Origin: Pseudoxanthomonas daejeonensis | GTDB lineage: Bacteria; Pseudomonadota; Gammaproteobacteria; Xanthomonadales; Xanthomonadaceae | Direction: 5' to 3' | Length of the DNA stretch: 64,000 nucleotides | NCBI RefSeq assembly: GCF_010093205.1 | Contig: NZ_PDWN01000016.1 | Location: forward strand, 23,568 to 87,567 | Shown: in pieces, positions 28,628 to 40,650 of the stretch | How the letters are laid out: every line of letters starts with the position of its first letter | Position numbering within the stretch: the stretch's first letter is position 1 | The notes under the pieces: generated by a model | Seen by the model: only the letters and a program-made list of their open reading frames with translations | Told to the model about the DNA's origin: nothing | Databases searched by the model: none | Translations under genes and position numbers: made by a program

Positions 28628-28656
28628 TTGCCGGACGACCCGCGGCCGGCTATCTT
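28628..28656 (+). promoter_or_regulatory. Candidate sigma-70 promoter of clp
   Basis: TTGCCG (28628-28633) and TATCTT (28651-28656) are spaced by 17 nt and would start transcription near 28663, about 11 nt before the ATG at 28674 or 32 nt before the GTG at 28695. Confidence 0.5.
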
Positions 28657-28673
28657 CGGGCGCTTCGAATCCC

Positions 28674-29360
28674 ATGAAACACAGGAACCTCGCCGTGACT
28701 CCCCTGCGCTTCACCAGCAGCCCGCTCTTGCTGGATCAGGCCGCCATCGAGCGTTTCCTGGCCCATTGCCAGCGCCGGCGCTACCCCAACCGCACCGACG
28801 TGTTCCGCCCGGGTGACCCGGCAGGCACGCTCTATTACGTGGTCAACGGCTCGGTCAGCATCATTGCCGAGGAAGAAGACGGCCGCGAACTGGTCCTGGG
28901 CTACTACGGCGCGGGCGAGTTCGTCGGCGAAATGGGCCTGTTCATCGAGTCCGACAGCCGCGAGGTCATCCTGCGCACCCGCAGCGCCTGCGAGCTGGCC
29001 GAAATCAGCTACGACCGCCTGCAGCAGCTGATGCTGGGCCCGCTGTCCGGCGACGCCCCGCGCCTGCTCTATTCCATCGGCGTGCAGCTCTCGCGCCGCC
29101 TGCTGACCACCAGCCGCAAGGCCAGCCGCCTGGCCTTCCTGGACGTCACCGACCGGATCGTGCGCACCCTGCACGACCTGGCCAAGGAGCCGGAGTCGAT
29201 GAGCCACCCGCAGGGAACCCAGATGCGCGTATCGCGGCAGGAACTGGCGCGCCTGGTCGGGTGCTCGCGCGAGATGGCCGGCCGGGTGCTGAAGAAGCTC
29301 CAGATCGACGGCCAGTTGCATGCGCGTGGCAAGACCGTGGTGCTCTACGGCACCCGCTGA
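28674..29360 (+). CDS. clp: CRP-like global regulator Clp
   Basis: Cyclic-nucleotide-binding-fold transcription factor that in Xanthomonas controls extracellular enzymes, polysaccharide and virulence genes and is inhibited by c-di-GMP. The 228-residue protein matches Clp throughout: RRRYPNRTDVFRPGDPAGTL, GEFVGEMGLFIESD, KASRLAFLDVTDRIVRTLHDL, and the helix-turn-helix VSRQELARLVGCSREMAGRVLKKL near the C terminus. The ATG at 28674 fits the family length. A GTG at 28695 has a better-spaced AGGA site and would shorten the protein by seven residues. Confidence 0.96.
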   Translation: MKHRNLAVTPLRFTSSPLLLDQAAIERFLAHCQRRRYPNRTDVFRPGDPAGTLYYVVNGSVSIIAEEEDGRELVLGYYGAGEFVGEMGLFIESDSREVILRTRSACELAEISYDRLQQLMLGPLSGDAPRLLYSIGVQLSRRLLTTSRKASRLAFLDVTDRIVRTLHDLAKEPESMSHPQGTQMRVSRQELARLVGCSREMAGRVLKKLQIDGQLHARGKTVVLYGTR

Positions 29361-29387
29361 CGGCCGCGGCGGCCGGGCCGCGCATTG

Positions 29388-30140
29388 ATGGAATTCGGGG
29401 AAACTTTCTTCTGGTTCGTCCTGATCGGGCTGTGTGCGCAGCTGATCGACGGGGCGCTGGGCATGGCCTATGGCCTGGTGTCCTCGTCGGTGCTGCTGGG
29501 CATGGGCCTGCCCCCAGCCCAGGTCAGTGCCAGCATCCACGCCGCCGAGGTCTTCACCACCGGCGCCTCCGGGGCCTCGCACCTGGCCATGGGCAATGTC
29601 GACCGGCGCCTGTTCCTGCGCCTGGCCGTGCCTGGCGTGATCGGCGGCGTCATCGGCGCCTACGTCCTCACCCAGATCCCGGGCGAGATCATCCGACCGT
29701 TCGTCTACGCCTACCTGCTGGTCCTGTCCGTGCTGATCCTGGTCCGGGCCAGTGGCCGGCTGGTGCCACGACGCGAAGTCCGCCGGGTGCCCGTGCTGGG
29801 CTTCTTCGCCGGGCTGCTCGATGCCAGCGGCGGCGGCGGCTGGGGACCGCTGGCCACCTCGACGCTGCTGGCCGGCGGCGGCCAGGCCCGCACCGTGATC
29901 GGCTCGGTCAACGCGGCCGAGTTCGTGGTGACGCTGGCCGTCTCGATCACCTTTTTCCTGTCGATCGGCCTGGAGCACCTGCAGATCGTCGCCGGACTGC
30001 TGGTCGGCGGCATGATCGCCGCGCCGGTAGCCGCGGTGCTGGTCAAGCGCGTGCGCGAGCAGTGGGTACTTGTGGCCGTCGGCGTGCTGGTGCTGTGCAT
30101 CAGCCTTTACCAGATCGGCCACGCGTTGCTGAACCTCTAG
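29388..30140 (+). CDS. Sulfite exporter TauE/SafE family permease
   Basis: A 250-residue inner-membrane protein with about eight helices of the TauE/SafE (DUF81) family, showing the internal repeat glycines in GALGMAYGLVSS and LLDASGGGGWGPLA. Family members are thought to export sulfur-containing anions, but substrates are rarely proven. It follows clp by 27 nt and may be cotranscribed. It is unrelated to the shorter TauE/SafE-like protein of the cco cluster, which has cysteine motifs. Confidence 0.85.
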   Translation: MEFGETFFWFVLIGLCAQLIDGALGMAYGLVSSSVLLGMGLPPAQVSASIHAAEVFTTGASGASHLAMGNVDRRLFLRLAVPGVIGGVIGAYVLTQIPGEIIRPFVYAYLLVLSVLILVRASGRLVPRREVRRVPVLGFFAGLLDASGGGGWGPLATSTLLAGGGQARTVIGSVNAAEFVVTLAVSITFFLSIGLEHLQIVAGLLVGGMIAAPVAAVLVKRVREQWVLVAVGVLVLCISLYQIGHALLNL

Positions 30141-30155
30141 GCCGGCGGCCCGCGG

Positions 30156-30881
30156 TCAGGAGACCGGATCGCCGCCTCGATCGTGGCAACCCCAGTTGAG
30201 GATCGGCGTGCCCGCCGGCAACACCCGGCGGAACATCTCCACCCGACCCGGCTTCGGATTGACGACCACAGGCCGGCGCGCAGCCTGCAGCAACGGCAGG
30301 TCGGCGCTGCTGTCCGAATAGGCCGCCTCGATATCGATGTAGCCGCGTTCGCGCAGCATCCGCACCTTTTCCTGGTTGTGGCAATGACGCGTGGCCACGA
30401 CCGCGCCCCAGCGCGGACCCACCGCGGTGCCGATCACCGGAACGTCCTCATGGGCGACGAAGGCCAGGATCGCCCGGGCCAGCTCGGGCGGCGCGCCGGT
30501 CGCCACGACCACCCGGTCGCCACGGACCCGGTGCCGGGCGAAGACATCCAGCGCCACCGGCAGCAGGCGCGCGGCGATCCGCTCGCGATGCGTGGCCACG
30601 TAGCGGTCGATCACCCGGTCGAACTCGCGCGCCGCGTGCAGGCCGAAGCTGCCGATCCACACGTAGCCGGAGATGCCCCAGCGCCGGGTCGGCAGGAACG
30701 CGACCATCGGCCCGAGCACCGGCGTGGCCAGCAGCGCGGCGAGCATGCGCAGCGGATTGCGCCGGATCAGCCAGGCGAACAGGTGGCTGCCCGAATCCCC
30801 GTCGTACAGGGTGTGGTCGAAATCGAACACCACCAGCGGCGCACCCTCGCCGGGTGGCGGGTACTGCGCTGCGTCGTTCAT
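30156..30881 (-). CDS. HAD-IB family phosphatase (SerB-like fold)
   Basis: A 241-residue haloacid-dehalogenase phosphatase. Motif I is FDFDHTLYDGDSG with the two catalytic aspartates. Motif II is in VVVATGAPPE, and motif III/IV are K in NQEKVRML and the acidic YSDSSADLPLL. The subclass IB cap region follows motif I. The substrate is unknown; it could be phosphoserine-like or lipid-linked. It lies ~25 nt after trpC on the same strand (an alternative ATG at 30899 leaves 6 nt) and is probably the last gene of the trpD-trpC transcript. Confidence 0.82.
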   Translation of the reverse strand: MNDAAQYPPPGEGAPLVVFDFDHTLYDGDSGSHLFAWLIRRNPLRMLAALLATPVLGPMVAFLPTRRWGISGYVWIGSFGLHAAREFDRVIDRYVATHRERIAARLLPVALDVFARHRVRGDRVVVATGAPPELARAILAFVAHEDVPVIGTAVGPRWGAVVATRHCHNQEKVRMLRERGYIDIEAAYSDSSADLPLLQAARRPVVVNPKPGRVEMFRRVLPAGTPILNWGCHDRGGDPVS

Positions 30882-30905
30882 GCGCCGGGGCTCATCCATT
30901 CGTGC

Positions 30906-31700
30906 CTACCTGTCGAAGAACAGCTGCCGCAAGGCCTCGCCCGGCTCCTCGGCACGCATGAAGGTCTCGCCGACCAGGAACGCATGCACCCCCGCCGCGC
31001 GCATCCGCGCCACGTCCTCGTGCACCAGGATGCCGCTCTCGGTGACCAGCAGGCGATCGCGCGGCACGGCGTTCTTCATCTCCAGGGTCACGTCGAGCGA
31101 GACCTCGAACGTACGCAGGTTGCGGTTGTTGATGCCCACCAGCGGTACCGGCACCTGCAGCGCGCGCTCGAGTTCGTCGATGTCGTGGACCTCGACCAGC
31201 ACGTCCATGCCCAGTTCCAGCGCCAGTCCCGACAGGTCGGCCAGGCGGGTGTCGTCCAGCGCGGCGACGATCAGCAGGATGCAGTCGGCGCCAAGCACGC
31301 GCGCTTCGTGCACCTGGTAGGCGTCGACGGTGAAATCCTTGCGCAGGACCGGCAGCGTGCAAGAGGCGCGCGCCTGCTGCAGGTAGTCGTCGCTGCCCTG
31401 GAAGAAGTCGACGTCGGTCAGCACCGACAGGCAGGACGCGCCGCCGAATTCGTAGCTGACCGCGATCTCGGACGGCCGGAAGTCCGCGCGGATGACGCCC
31501 TTGGAGGGACTGGCCTTCTTCACTTCGGCGATGACGGCCGGATCGCCATGGGCGATCGCCGCCTGTATCGCCGCGGCGAATCCCCGCACCGGGCCGGCAT
31601 CGCGCGCGCGCGCGGCCACGTCGGCCAGCGGCACGCGCGTGCGGCGCTCGGCGATCTCCTCGGCCTTGCGGGCGAGGATGGTCTGCAGGATGTCGCTCAT
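30906..31700 (-). CDS. trpC: Indole-3-glycerol phosphate synthase
   Basis: Converts CdRP to indole-3-glycerol phosphate in tryptophan synthesis. The 264-residue monofunctional (beta/alpha)8 barrel shows the conserved [15 protein letters not shown] with the catalytic lysine, [23 protein letters not shown] and VTESGI. The start [16 protein letters not shown] at 31700 is typical. In the same direction and ~80 nt after the ABM-fold gene, it belongs to the trpD-trpC cluster. Confidence 0.96.
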   Translation of the reverse strand: MSDILQTILARKAEEIAERRTRVPLADVAARARDAGPVRGFAAAIQAAIAHGDPAVIAEVKKASPSKGVIRADFRPSEIAVSYEFGGASCLSVLTDVDFFQGSDDYLQQARASCTLPVLRKDFTVDAYQVHEARVLGADCILLIVAALDDTRLADLSGLALELGMDVLVEVHDIDELERALQVPVPLVGINNRNLRTFEVSLDVTLEMKNAVPRDRLLVTESGILVHEDVARMRAAGVHAFLVGETFMRAEEPGEALRQLFFDR

Positions 31701-31776
31701 CGGCGGTCGCGGGCTCTTGCTCGGCGGCGGACCGGCATTCTCGCACGAGCCGGCGCGGGCACGTCTTCCGGCGGGC

Positions 31777-32118
31777 TCAGCCGCCGGCGGAACCCGAAGC
31801 ACGCTCCACGCGTGCCACGCGCAGTTCGTAGTGCGCATACCAGTGGGTGCGGCCATGGCGGCGCACTTCCGCATGTTCGGCATGCTGGCGCCACGCGCGG
31901 ATCGCCGCCTCGCTTTCCCAGTACGACACCGTGATGCCGAAGCCGCCGGCGTCCCGCGCCGACTCCACGCCCAGGAAACCGGGTTGCTGCCGCGCGAGTT
32001 CGAGCATGCGGTCGGCCGCCGCTGCGTAGCCTTCCGGATCGGCGTCATTGCGCCGCGAACTGAACACCACCGCGTAATAGGGTGGCGCCGGCAGGCGCGC
32101 GAAGCCGGTGTCGCTCAT
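31777..32118 (-). CDS. Antibiotic biosynthesis monooxygenase (ABM) fold protein
   Basis: A 113-residue protein with the dimeric alpha/beta-barrel ABM fold: [10 protein letters not shown] strand, QPGFLGVES, and [21 protein letters not shown]. Such proteins range from heme-degrading enzymes to quinol monooxygenases; the activity here is unknown. Its ATG overlaps the trpD stop by 4 nt, so it is translated with trpD, although it has no known part in tryptophan synthesis. Confidence 0.82.
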   Translation of the reverse strand: MSDTGFARLPAPPYYAVVFSSRRNDADPEGYAAAADRMLELARQQPGFLGVESARDAGGFGITVSYWESEAAIRAWRQHAEHAEVRRHGRTHWYAHYELRVARVERASGSAGG

Positions 32119-33161
32119 GCCGGCGCAACCTGTCCGGACAGTTCGCGGGTGGTCTCGACGAAGCCGGCCAGTGCCTGCCGCGCCGCGCCGCTGTCGATCG
32201 CCGCACGCGCACGCACGAGGCCGTCGGCGATATCCGTCGCCACGCCCGCCACGTACAGCGCGGCAGCGGCATTGATCGCGACGATCTCGCGCGCCGGCCC
32301 CGGCACGCCCTCGAGCACGCCCAGCAGCATCGCGCGCGATTCGGCCGCATCGGCCACCTTGAGATTGCGGCTGGCCGACATGGCGATGCCGAAATCCTCC
32401 GGGTGGATCTCGTACTCGCGGACCACACCGTCGCGCAGCTCGCCGACCATGGTCGCCGCGCCCAGCGAGATCTCGTCCATGCCATCGCGGCCCCAGACCA
32501 CCAGTGCGCGCTCGGCGCCCAGTTCGTGCAGCACGCGCGCCTGGATGCCGACCAGGTCCGGATGGAACACGCCCATCAGGATGTTCGGCGCACCGGCCGG
32601 GTTGGTCAGCGGGCCGAGGATGTTGAAGATCGTGCGCACGCCCATCTCGCGGCGCACCGGCGCGACGACCTTCATCGCCGGGTGGTGCACGGGCGCGAAC
32701 ATGAAGCCGATGCCGCAGCGTCCGATCGATTGCGCGACCTGGTCCGGCTGCAGATCGATCGACGCCCCCAGCGCCTCGAGCACGTCCGCGCTGCCGGACT
32801 TGGAGGAGACGCTGCGGTTGCCGTGCTTGGCCACCCGCGCACCCGCCGCGGCGGCCACGAACATCGAGCAGGTGGAGATGTTGAAGGTATGCGAGCCGTC
32901 GCCGCCGGTCCCGACGATGTCGACCAGCCGGCTGCGGTCGGCCACGTCCACGGTCAGCGAGAATTCGCGCATGACGGTGGCGGCTCCGGCGATCTCGCCG
33001 ACCGTTTCCTTCTTCACCCGCAATCCGGTGAGGATCGCGGCGGTCATGACCGGCGAGACGTCGCCGCGCATCACCTGCCGCATCAACCCGACCATCTCGT
33101 CGTGGAAGATCTCGCGGTGTTCGATCGTGCGCTGCAGGGCTTCCTGGGGCGTGATGGTCAT
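32115..33161 (-). CDS. trpD: Anthranilate phosphoribosyltransferase
   Basis: Transfers phosphoribose from PRPP to anthranilate. The 348-residue protein has the PRPP-binding [14 protein letters not shown] motif and the [21 protein letters not shown] anthranilate/magnesium region, broken here only by position in the text, plus GRDGMDEIS. trpE and trpG are not upstream; instead the ATP synthase operon ends there. The start [10 protein letters not shown] at 33161 is preferred to an ATG nine codons upstream. Confidence 0.96.
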   Translation of the reverse strand: MTITPQEALQRTIEHREIFHDEMVGLMRQVMRGDVSPVMTAAILTGLRVKKETVGEIAGAATVMREFSLTVDVADRSRLVDIVGTGGDGSHTFNISTCSMFVAAAAGARVAKHGNRSVSSKSGSADVLEALGASIDLQPDQVAQSIGRCGIGFMFAPVHHPAMKVVAPVRREMGVRTIFNILGPLTNPAGAPNILMGVFHPDLVGIQARVLHELGAERALVVWGRDGMDEISLGAATMVGELRDGVVREYEIHPEDFGIAMSASRNLKVADAAESRAMLLGVLEGVPGPAREIVAINAAAALYVAGVATDIADGLVRARAAIDSGAARQALAGFVETTRELSGQVAPA

Positions 33162-33240
33162 GGTGGTGCGGCTGGGTGGACAGTCCATCGCAGTCTACCT
33201 GCCCGGCCAGCGCGTGGCGGCCACGGTGGCGCCTGAAACG

Positions 33241-33264
33241 AAAAACGCCGGCATCGGCCGGCGT
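33241..33264 (-). terminator. Rho-independent terminator of the atp operon
   Basis: Minus-strand stem ACGCCGGC-CGAT-GCCGGCGT followed by a short T run, 42 nt after the atpC stop and 77 nt before trpD. It separates the ATP synthase operon from the trp genes. Confidence 0.88.
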
Positions 33265-33305
33265 CGTTCGCTGCGTCAGCCGGCCGGGGCCGGGCAGTAC
33301 GCGGA

Positions 33306-33728
33306 TCAGTGCTTGAGGTTGCGGCGCAGGCGCTCGAGCGCCTGCAGCTGGGCGGTGACCTCGGCCAGGCGCTGCTGCGCCTCGGCCACTTCCATCGCTT
33401 CGCTGCGGTTGGCCAGCACGCGTTCGGCTTCTTCCTTGGCCTTGCGCACGGCGGCCTCGTCGATGTCCTCGGCGCGGATCGCGGTGTCGGCCAGGATCGT
33501 CACCACCTGCGGCTGCACCTCGAGGATGCCGCCGGAAATGGCGAAGTCCAGGTGCGCGCCGTCAGGCAGCGTCACCACGACCTTGCCCGGCTTCAGGCGA
33601 GTGATCAGCGGTGCGTGCCGCGGCGCGATGCCCAGCTCGCCCAGCTCGCCGGTGGCCACGACCAGGGTGGCCTCGCCGTGGAAGATCTCCTGCTCGGCGC
33701 TGACGATGTCGCAACGGATGGTGCTCAT
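33306..33728 (-). CDS. atpC: F1Fo ATP synthase epsilon subunit
   Basis: A 140-residue central-stalk subunit that couples rotation and inhibits ATP hydrolysis. The N-terminal beta sandwich includes [15 protein letters not shown] and [13 protein letters not shown], followed by a two-helix C-terminal hairpin ending in ALERLRR. It is the last gene of the atp operon. Confidence 0.97.
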   Translation of the reverse strand: MSTIRCDIVSAEQEIFHGEATLVVATGELGELGIAPRHAPLITRLKPGKVVVTLPDGAHLDFAISGGILEVQPQVVTILADTAIRAEDIDEAAVRKAKEEAERVLANRSEAMEVAEAQQRLAEVTAQLQALERLRRNLKH

Positions 33729-33763
33729 GGGGCCTCGCTGTGCTCAGTTCAGGAAGATCGCGA

Positions 33764-35179
<1,416 letters not shown>

Positions 35180-35265
35180 TTAAGTTTTTCTGCGCGACCG
35201 GGTCGCCGATGGTTTTCTTCGAGAAGCCCGCACATGGATGCGCGGACTCCTGCGATGGATTCGAA

Positions 35266-36129
35266 CTAGACCGCTGCCGCGCCGCCCACGATCTCGGAGA
35301 TTTCCTGGGTGATCGCCGCCTGCCGGGCCTTGTTGTAGACCAGGTTCAGCGTGCCGATCAGCTTGGTCGCGTTGTCGCTGGCCGACTTCATCGCGACCAT
35401 GCGCGCGGCATGCTCGGACGCGACGTTTTCCAGCACCGACTGGTACACCAGCGACTCCACGTAGCGGGTCAGCACGTGCTCGAGCACGGTGCCGGCGTCG
35501 GGTTCGTAGATGTAGTCCCAGTCGTGGCTCGGCACCCCGGCCTGCGCGGCCGGCAACGGCAGCAGCTGGTCGAAGGTGGCCTTCTGGCTCATCGTGTTGA
35601 CGAAGTGGTTGTAGACCACGAACACGCGGTCGACCTTGCCTTCGGTGTAGGCGTCGAGCATGACCTTGATCACGCCGACCAGGTCGTCCAGGTGCGGGAT
35701 GTCGCCCAGGTGGGAGACGCTACCGACCATGTTCACCTTGATCCGGCGGAAGAAGGCCTGCGCCTTCTGGCCGACGGTGACCATGTCGACCTCGACGCCC
35801 TGCTCGTTGAACTGGCGGACTTCGCCCAGCAGCTTGCGGAACAGGTTGTTGTTCAGGCCGCCGGCCAGGCCGCGGTCGGACGAGATGACGATGTAGCCGA
35901 CCCGCTTGACCTGCTCGCGCTCCACCAGGAACGGATGCTGGTAGTCGGTATTGGCCTGGGCCAGGTGGCCGATCACCTGCTTCATCGCCTGCGCGTAGGG
36001 ACGCGAGGTGCGCATCCGCTCCTGCGCCTTGCGGATCTTGGAGGCCGAGACCATTTCCAGCGCGCGCGTCACCTTGCGGGTGTTCTGCACGCTCTTGATC
36101 TTGGTTTTGATTTCGCGTCCGCCAGCCAT
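35266..36129 (-). CDS. atpG: F1Fo ATP synthase gamma subunit
   Basis: Central rotating shaft of F1. The 287-residue protein begins [17 protein letters not shown] and ends with the long helix [20 protein letters not shown], both strongly conserved, and has the [18 protein letters not shown]ossmann-like element. The ATG at 36129 was chosen over a longer reading frame whose N terminus is low-complexity. Length equals the E. coli subunit. Confidence 0.97.
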   Translation of the reverse strand: MAGGREIKTKIKSVQNTRKVTRALEMVSASKIRKAQERMRTSRPYAQAMKQVIGHLAQANTDYQHPFLVEREQVKRVGYIVISSDRGLAGGLNNNLFRKLLGEVRQFNEQGVEVDMVTVGQKAQAFFRRIKVNMVGSVSHLGDIPHLDDLVGVIKVMLDAYTEGKVDRVFVVYNHFVNTMSQKATFDQLLPLPAAQAGVPSHDWDYIYEPDAGTVLEHVLTRYVESLVYQSVLENVASEHAARMVAMKSASDNATKLIGTLNLVYNKARQAAITQEISEIVGGAAAV

Positions 36130-36214
36130 CTCTTCTTCCCGTTTGGCAGGCCGGTCGGCCTGCCGTGGACTTGGTTCCGTCACCGCGCGGGCCGGGGCCC
36201 GCCGATGTCGCGGC

Positions 36215-37777
36215 TTACCAGGTGCCGGTCTGCTTGAACTCGGCGATGCCCTTCTTGAACGCCGACTCGATCTCGTCGTTCCAGCCACCGGTGCTGTTGA
36301 CCTGCTCGATCAGCGCGCCGGCGGTGTTGGCGAAGTGGGCGTGCAGGCCCTCCTCGAACGCGCCGATCTTGGCCACCGGCACGTCGTCCAGGTAACCCTC
36401 GTTGACCGCGTAGATCGACAGCGCCTGGTTGGCGATGGACATCGGCTGGTACTGCTTCTGCTTCATCAGCTCGGTGACGCGCTGGCCGCGCTCGAGCTGC
36501 TTGCGGGTGGCTTCGTCCAGGTCCGAGGCGAACTGCGCGAACGCAGCCAGCTCGCGGTACTGGGCCAGCGAGATGCGGATGCCGCCGGACAGCTTCTTGA
36601 TGACCTTGGTCTGGGCGGCGCCACCGACGCGCGACACCGAGATGCCGGCGTTCACGGCCGGGCGGATGCCGGCGTTGAACAGGTCGGTTTCCAGGAAGAT
36701 CTGGCCATCGGTGATCGAGATCACGTTGGTCGGCACGAACGCGGACACGTCGCCGGCCTGCGTTTCGATGATCGGCAAAGCGGTCAGCGAGCCGGTCTTG
36801 CCCTTCACCGCGCCGTTGGTGAACTTCTCGACGTACTCCTCGGACACGCGCGCGGCGCGCTCGAGCAGGCGGGAGTGCAGGTAGAACACGTCGCCCGGGT
36901 AGGCTTCGCGGCCCGGCGGGCGGCGCAGCAGCAGCGAGATCTGGCGGTAGGCCACGGCCTGCTTGGACAGGTCGTCGTAGACGATCAGCGCGTCTTCGCC
37001 GCGGTCCATGAAGTACTCGCCCATGGTGCAGCCGGAGTAGGCGCTGATGTACTGCATTGCGGCCGACTCGGAAGCGGTGGCGGCCACGACGATGGTGTGG
37101 GCCAGCGCGCCGTTCTCTTCCAGCTTGCGCACGATGTTGGCGACGGTCGAGGCCTTCTGGCCGATCGCCACGTACACGCACTTGATGCCGGTGTTCTTCT
37201 GGTTGATCACCGCGTCGATCGCCAGCGCGGTCTTGCCGGTCTGGCGGTCGCCGATGACCAGCTCGCGCTGGCCGCGGCCGATCGGGATCATCGCGTCGAC
37301 GGTCTTGTAGCCGGTCTGCACCGGCTGGTCGACCGACTTGCGCCAGATCACGCCCGGGGCCACGCGCTCGACCGGAGCGGTCAGGGTCGCGCCCAGCGGG
37401 CCCTTGCCGTCGATCGGCTCGCCCAGCGCGTTGACCACGCGGCCCAGCAGCTGCGGACCGACCGGCACTTCGAGGATGCGGCCGGTGGTCTTGGCCACGT
37501 CGCCCTCGCGCAGGTGCTCGTAGTCGCCCAGGACCACGGCGCCGACCGAGTCGCGCTCAAGGTTCAGCGCGAGCGCGAACGTGGATTGTCCGTTCTCGGC
37601 CTGGGGCAGCTCGATCATTTCGCCCTGCATCACGTCGGCCAGGCCGAAGATGCGCACGATGCCGTCGGACACGCTGGTCACGGTGCCTTCGTTGCGGGCT
37701 TCAGCCGACAGCTTGACCTGCTCGATGCGGGTCTTGATCAGGTCGCTGATTTCGGAAGGGTTGAGCGTGGTAGCCAT
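36215..37777 (-). CDS. atpA: F1Fo ATP synthase alpha subunit
   Basis: Non-catalytic nucleotide-binding F1 subunit of 520 residues. The P-loop GDRQTGKT is at 176-183 and the arginine-finger region is in [13 protein letters not shown]. The delta-binding N terminus [15 protein letters not shown] is typical. Spacing to atpH and atpG is short, consistent with one transcript. Confidence 0.98.
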   Translation of the reverse strand: MATTLNPSEISDLIKTRIEQVKLSAEARNEGTVTSVSDGIVRIFGLADVMQGEMIELPQAENGQSTFALALNLERDSVGAVVLGDYEHLREGDVAKTTGRILEVPVGPQLLGRVVNALGEPIDGKGPLGATLTAPVERVAPGVIWRKSVDQPVQTGYKTVDAMIPIGRGQRELVIGDRQTGKTALAIDAVINQKNTGIKCVYVAIGQKASTVANIVRKLEENGALAHTIVVAATASESAAMQYISAYSGCTMGEYFMDRGEDALIVYDDLSKQAVAYRQISLLLRRPPGREAYPGDVFYLHSRLLERAARVSEEYVEKFTNGAVKGKTGSLTALPIIETQAGDVSAFVPTNVISITDGQIFLETDLFNAGIRPAVNAGISVSRVGGAAQTKVIKKLSGGIRISLAQYRELAAFAQFASDLDEATRKQLERGQRVTELMKQKQYQPMSIANQALSIYAVNEGYLDDVPVAKIGAFEEGLHAHFANTAGALIEQVNSTGGWNDEIESAFKKGIAEFKQTGTW

Positions 37778-37847
37778 TTGGATTCCTTGGAGTCGCGGGC
37801 CGGGGCTTGGCGACCTGAAAAGTGAACTGTCTGGTTGCAGCGTCCGG

Positions 37848-38375
37848 TCAGCCCGCCAGGGCGGTCCGCAGGCGCGCGAGCTTGCCCTTGAGCGAGCCGT
37901 CGATGACCACTTCGCCGGCGTCGATCACCGCGCCGCCGATGAGGCTGGCGTCCACCGCGGCGTCCAGCTCGACCTCGCGGCCGAAGCGGCGCTTGAGCGC
38001 GTCGCGCAGCGTGTCCAGTTCCTGCGACGAAAGTTCTGCGGCGGACGTGACGGTGGCGCGCACCACGTGCTGGTCATCGGCGCGCAACTGCTCGTACAGG
38101 CCGGTGACTTCGGCCAGCAGCGGCAGCCGCCCGGCGTCGGCCAGCAGGCCCAGGAAGCGCGTGAACGACGCCTCGGCGCCCTGCGGCGAAAGCAGCGCGA
38201 CCGCCTGCTCGCGGGCCAGCTCCGGATTGAGCAGCAAGCCGGCCACGCGCGGATCGGCGGCGACCTGGGCGGCGAAGCCCAGGGCCTGCGACCACGCGTC
38301 CACGCGGCCTTCGTCACGGGCAACCGAATAGGCGGCGCGTGCGTAGGGTCGGGCGAGGGTAAGGGCCTGGCTCAT
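37848..38375 (-). CDS. atpH: F1Fo ATP synthase delta subunit
   Basis: A 175-residue peripheral-stalk subunit linking the b dimer to the top of F1. The N-terminal helical domain begins [18 protein letters not shown] and the C-terminal part has [21 protein letters not shown], the conserved family end. It starts 2 nt after the atpF stop. Confidence 0.96.
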   Translation of the reverse strand: MSQALTLARPYARAAYSVARDEGRVDAWSQALGFAAQVAADPRVAGLLLNPELAREQAVALLSPQGAEASFTRFLGLLADAGRLPLLAEVTGLYEQLRADDQHVVRATVTSAAELSSQELDTLRDALKRRFGREVELDAAVDASLIGGAVIDAGEVVIDGSLKGKLARLRTALAG

Positions 38376-38377
38376 GC

Positions 38378-38848
38378 TCAGATCTCAGCCGCGAGTTCGT
38401 CCAACAGCGCCTTGTGCGCGTTGGCGTCGATCTCGCGACGGAGGAGCTTCTCCGCGCCGCTCACCGCCAGCGTGGACACCTGCTTGCGCAGGTCCTCGCG
38501 GGCACGGTTGGCGGACGCGTCGATCTCGGCCAGGGCGATCGACTTCTGCCGGCCGGCCTCGGCCACGGCATCCTCGCGCGCGGCGTCGACGATCTGGTTG
38601 GCGCGGGCATGGGCCTGGTCGATGATCTCGTTGGCCTTGCCACGCGCTTCCTTCAGCAGCTCGTTGACCTTGTCCTGCGCCTGCGCCAGGTCCTTCTGGC
38701 TGCGGTCGGCCGCGGCCAGGCCCTCGGCGATCTTCTGCTGGCGCTCCTCGATGGCCTTGAGCAGCGGCGGCCAGATCTTGGTGGCGATCAGCCAGATCAG
38801 CGCGGCGAAGGCCAGCGCCTGGGCGAAAAGGGTCAGATTGATGCTCAT
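38378..38848 (-). CDS. atpF: F1Fo ATP synthase b subunit
   Basis: A 156-residue stator subunit, the same length as E. coli b. One N-terminal membrane helix ([20 protein letters not shown]) with the usual [20 protein letters not shown] transition is followed by a long charged coiled coil. Confidence 0.97.
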   Translation of the reverse strand: MSINLTLFAQALAFAALIWLIATKIWPPLLKAIEERQQKIAEGLAAADRSQKDLAQAQDKVNELLKEARGKANEIIDQAHARANQIVDAAREDAVAEAGRQKSIALAEIDASANRAREDLRKQVSTLAVSGAEKLLRREIDANAHKALLDELAAEI

Positions 38849-38946
38849 TGTTCCGCTCTGCCTGTGGTGACGGAACCGGCCATACCGGCCGGCTCCTCCA
38901 TCCTGTCAGCGCCGGCGCGGATGCGCAGGCGCCACTCGACGTTCGA

Positions 38947-39258
<312 letters not shown>

Positions 39259-39310
39259 CTAGAAGTGAACGGTGGGAACAAAGGGTGAAGCAAAAGGGGG
39301 GAGTGGAGCG

Positions 39311-40108
39311 TCAGTGACTGTCTTCGGACAGGCTGAGGTACACGATCGACAGCATCATGAAGATGAACGCCTGCAGCGGGATGACCAGCAGGTGGAAGAT
39401 CATCCAGCCGAAGCCGAAGGCCGCGCCCGCGAAAATGCCGGCGATGCCGGCGCCGCCGAGCACCCAGATCAGCAGGAACACGATCTCGCCGCCGAACATG
39501 TTGCCGAACAGTCGCATCGCCAGGGAGATCGGCTTGCTCAGCCACTCGACGATGTTGAGGATCAGGTTGAACGGCATCATCCACTTGCCGAACGGCGCGG
39601 TCAGGAATTCCTTGGTGAATCCACCCAGGCCCTTGGAACGCAGCGCGAAGAACAGCATCAGGAAGAACAGGCTGACCGACATGCCCAGCGTGGCGTTCAC
39701 GTCGGCGGTCGGAACCGGCTTCCAGTAGTGGATGCCTGCCCATCCCAGCGGGATCGCGAAGAAGTCCGCCGGGATCATCTTCAGCAGGTTCATCAGCAGG
39801 ATCCAGAAGAACAGGGTGATCGCGATCGGCGTCACCAGCTTGCTGGTCCCGTGGTACGTGTCGCGCGCCTGCCGGTCGACGAACTCCAGGCAGATCTCGA
39901 CGAAGGCCTGCCACTTGCCGGGCACGCCGGCGGTGGCATTGCGCGTGGCCAGCCAGAACATGAAGACCATCAACAGGCCCATCAGCACCGCGGTCACGAA
40001 GGTGTCCACGTGCAGCGTCCAGAAGCTGCCCTCGCCCACGTTCGCCGTCAGGTTCTGCAGATGGTGCTGGATGTAGCTGGTAGGGGTCAGTTCCGCCTCG
40101 CCCGCCAT
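39311..40108 (-). CDS. atpB: F1Fo ATP synthase a subunit
   Basis: Membrane stator subunit of 265 residues that forms the proton half-channels next to the c ring. The essential arginine is in ISLAMRLFGNMFGGE, with the C-terminal helix containing LQAFIFMMLSIVYLS. Five to six membrane helices are apparent. It follows atpI by 77 nt. Confidence 0.97.
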   Translation of the reverse strand: MAGEAELTPTSYIQHHLQNLTANVGEGSFWTLHVDTFVTAVLMGLLMVFMFWLATRNATAGVPGKWQAFVEICLEFVDRQARDTYHGTSKLVTPIAITLFFWILLMNLLKMIPADFFAIPLGWAGIHYWKPVPTADVNATLGMSVSLFFLMLFFALRSKGLGGFTKEFLTAPFGKWMMPFNLILNIVEWLSKPISLAMRLFGNMFGGEIVFLLIWVLGGAGIAGIFAGAAFGFGWMIFHLLVIPLQAFIFMMLSIVYLSLSEDSH

Positions 40109-40185
40109 AAGTCCGATCTTCCTGTTCTAACGACCTGAATTGAAAACCCGAATCCGCCTGGACCGCACCCGCCGGAACCCGCCGC

Positions 40186-40554
40186 TCAGCGGCCCAGCGT
40201 CAGCGCGAACAACTGCGCAACCAGCACCACCACCGCCGCGATCAGCATCGGCAGCGGGGGCAAGCCCAGCGCCAGCACGCCCACCGCCAGCACCACGACC
40301 AGGACCAGCCACTTGGCCAGCACCCCGGCCACCAGCCTGGCCAGCGCCGGGACCGCGGCATCGATGCCGCCCCCCAGCGCGATCCGTGCCGAGAACCACC
40401 CGGCCAGGACCACCGCACCACCGCCCACCAGCGCCGCCACCGCCGACTGCACGCCCTGCCAGAGGCAGGCCAGCGCGACCAGAAGCGTCGCCCCTGCCTG
40501 CCAGGCGATCGCGCGACCGGCCTGTCGCCGGCCAGCGGCAACGGAGTTCAGCAC
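40186..40554 (-). CDS. atpI: ATP synthase subunit I (AtpI)
   Basis: A 122-residue membrane protein with about four helices, the first gene of the atp operon and a member of the AtpI family that assists c-ring assembly or magnesium supply. The start is taken as GTG at 40554 (VLNSVAAGRRQ): a good promoter lies at 40621-40650, so the upstream in-frame ATG at 40650 would fall inside it and not be transcribed. Sequence conservation in this family is low; position and hydrophobicity support the call. Confidence 0.82.
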   Translation of the reverse strand: MLNSVAAGRRQAGRAIAWQAGATLLVALACLWQGVQSAVAALVGGGAVVLAGWFSARIALGGGIDAAVPALARLVAGVLAKWLVLVVVLAVGVLALGLPPLPMLIAAVVVLVAQLFALTLGR

Positions 40555-40620
40555 GCGACGGTTACCTGCGGGAGTAAGCGGAAGGCCTGGGCCATGAAAG
40601 GCGCCCTGCCGAGCCGCAAA

Positions 40621-40650
40621 AGTATAGCAGTGAGACATTTTCGGGGACAA
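40621..40650 (-). promoter_or_regulatory. Sigma-70 promoter of the atp operon
   Basis: On the minus strand TTGTCC (40645-40650) and TATACT (40621-40626) are separated by 18 nt. The predicted start near 40614 lies ~60 nt upstream of the atpI GTG, giving a normal leader. Confidence 0.7.
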
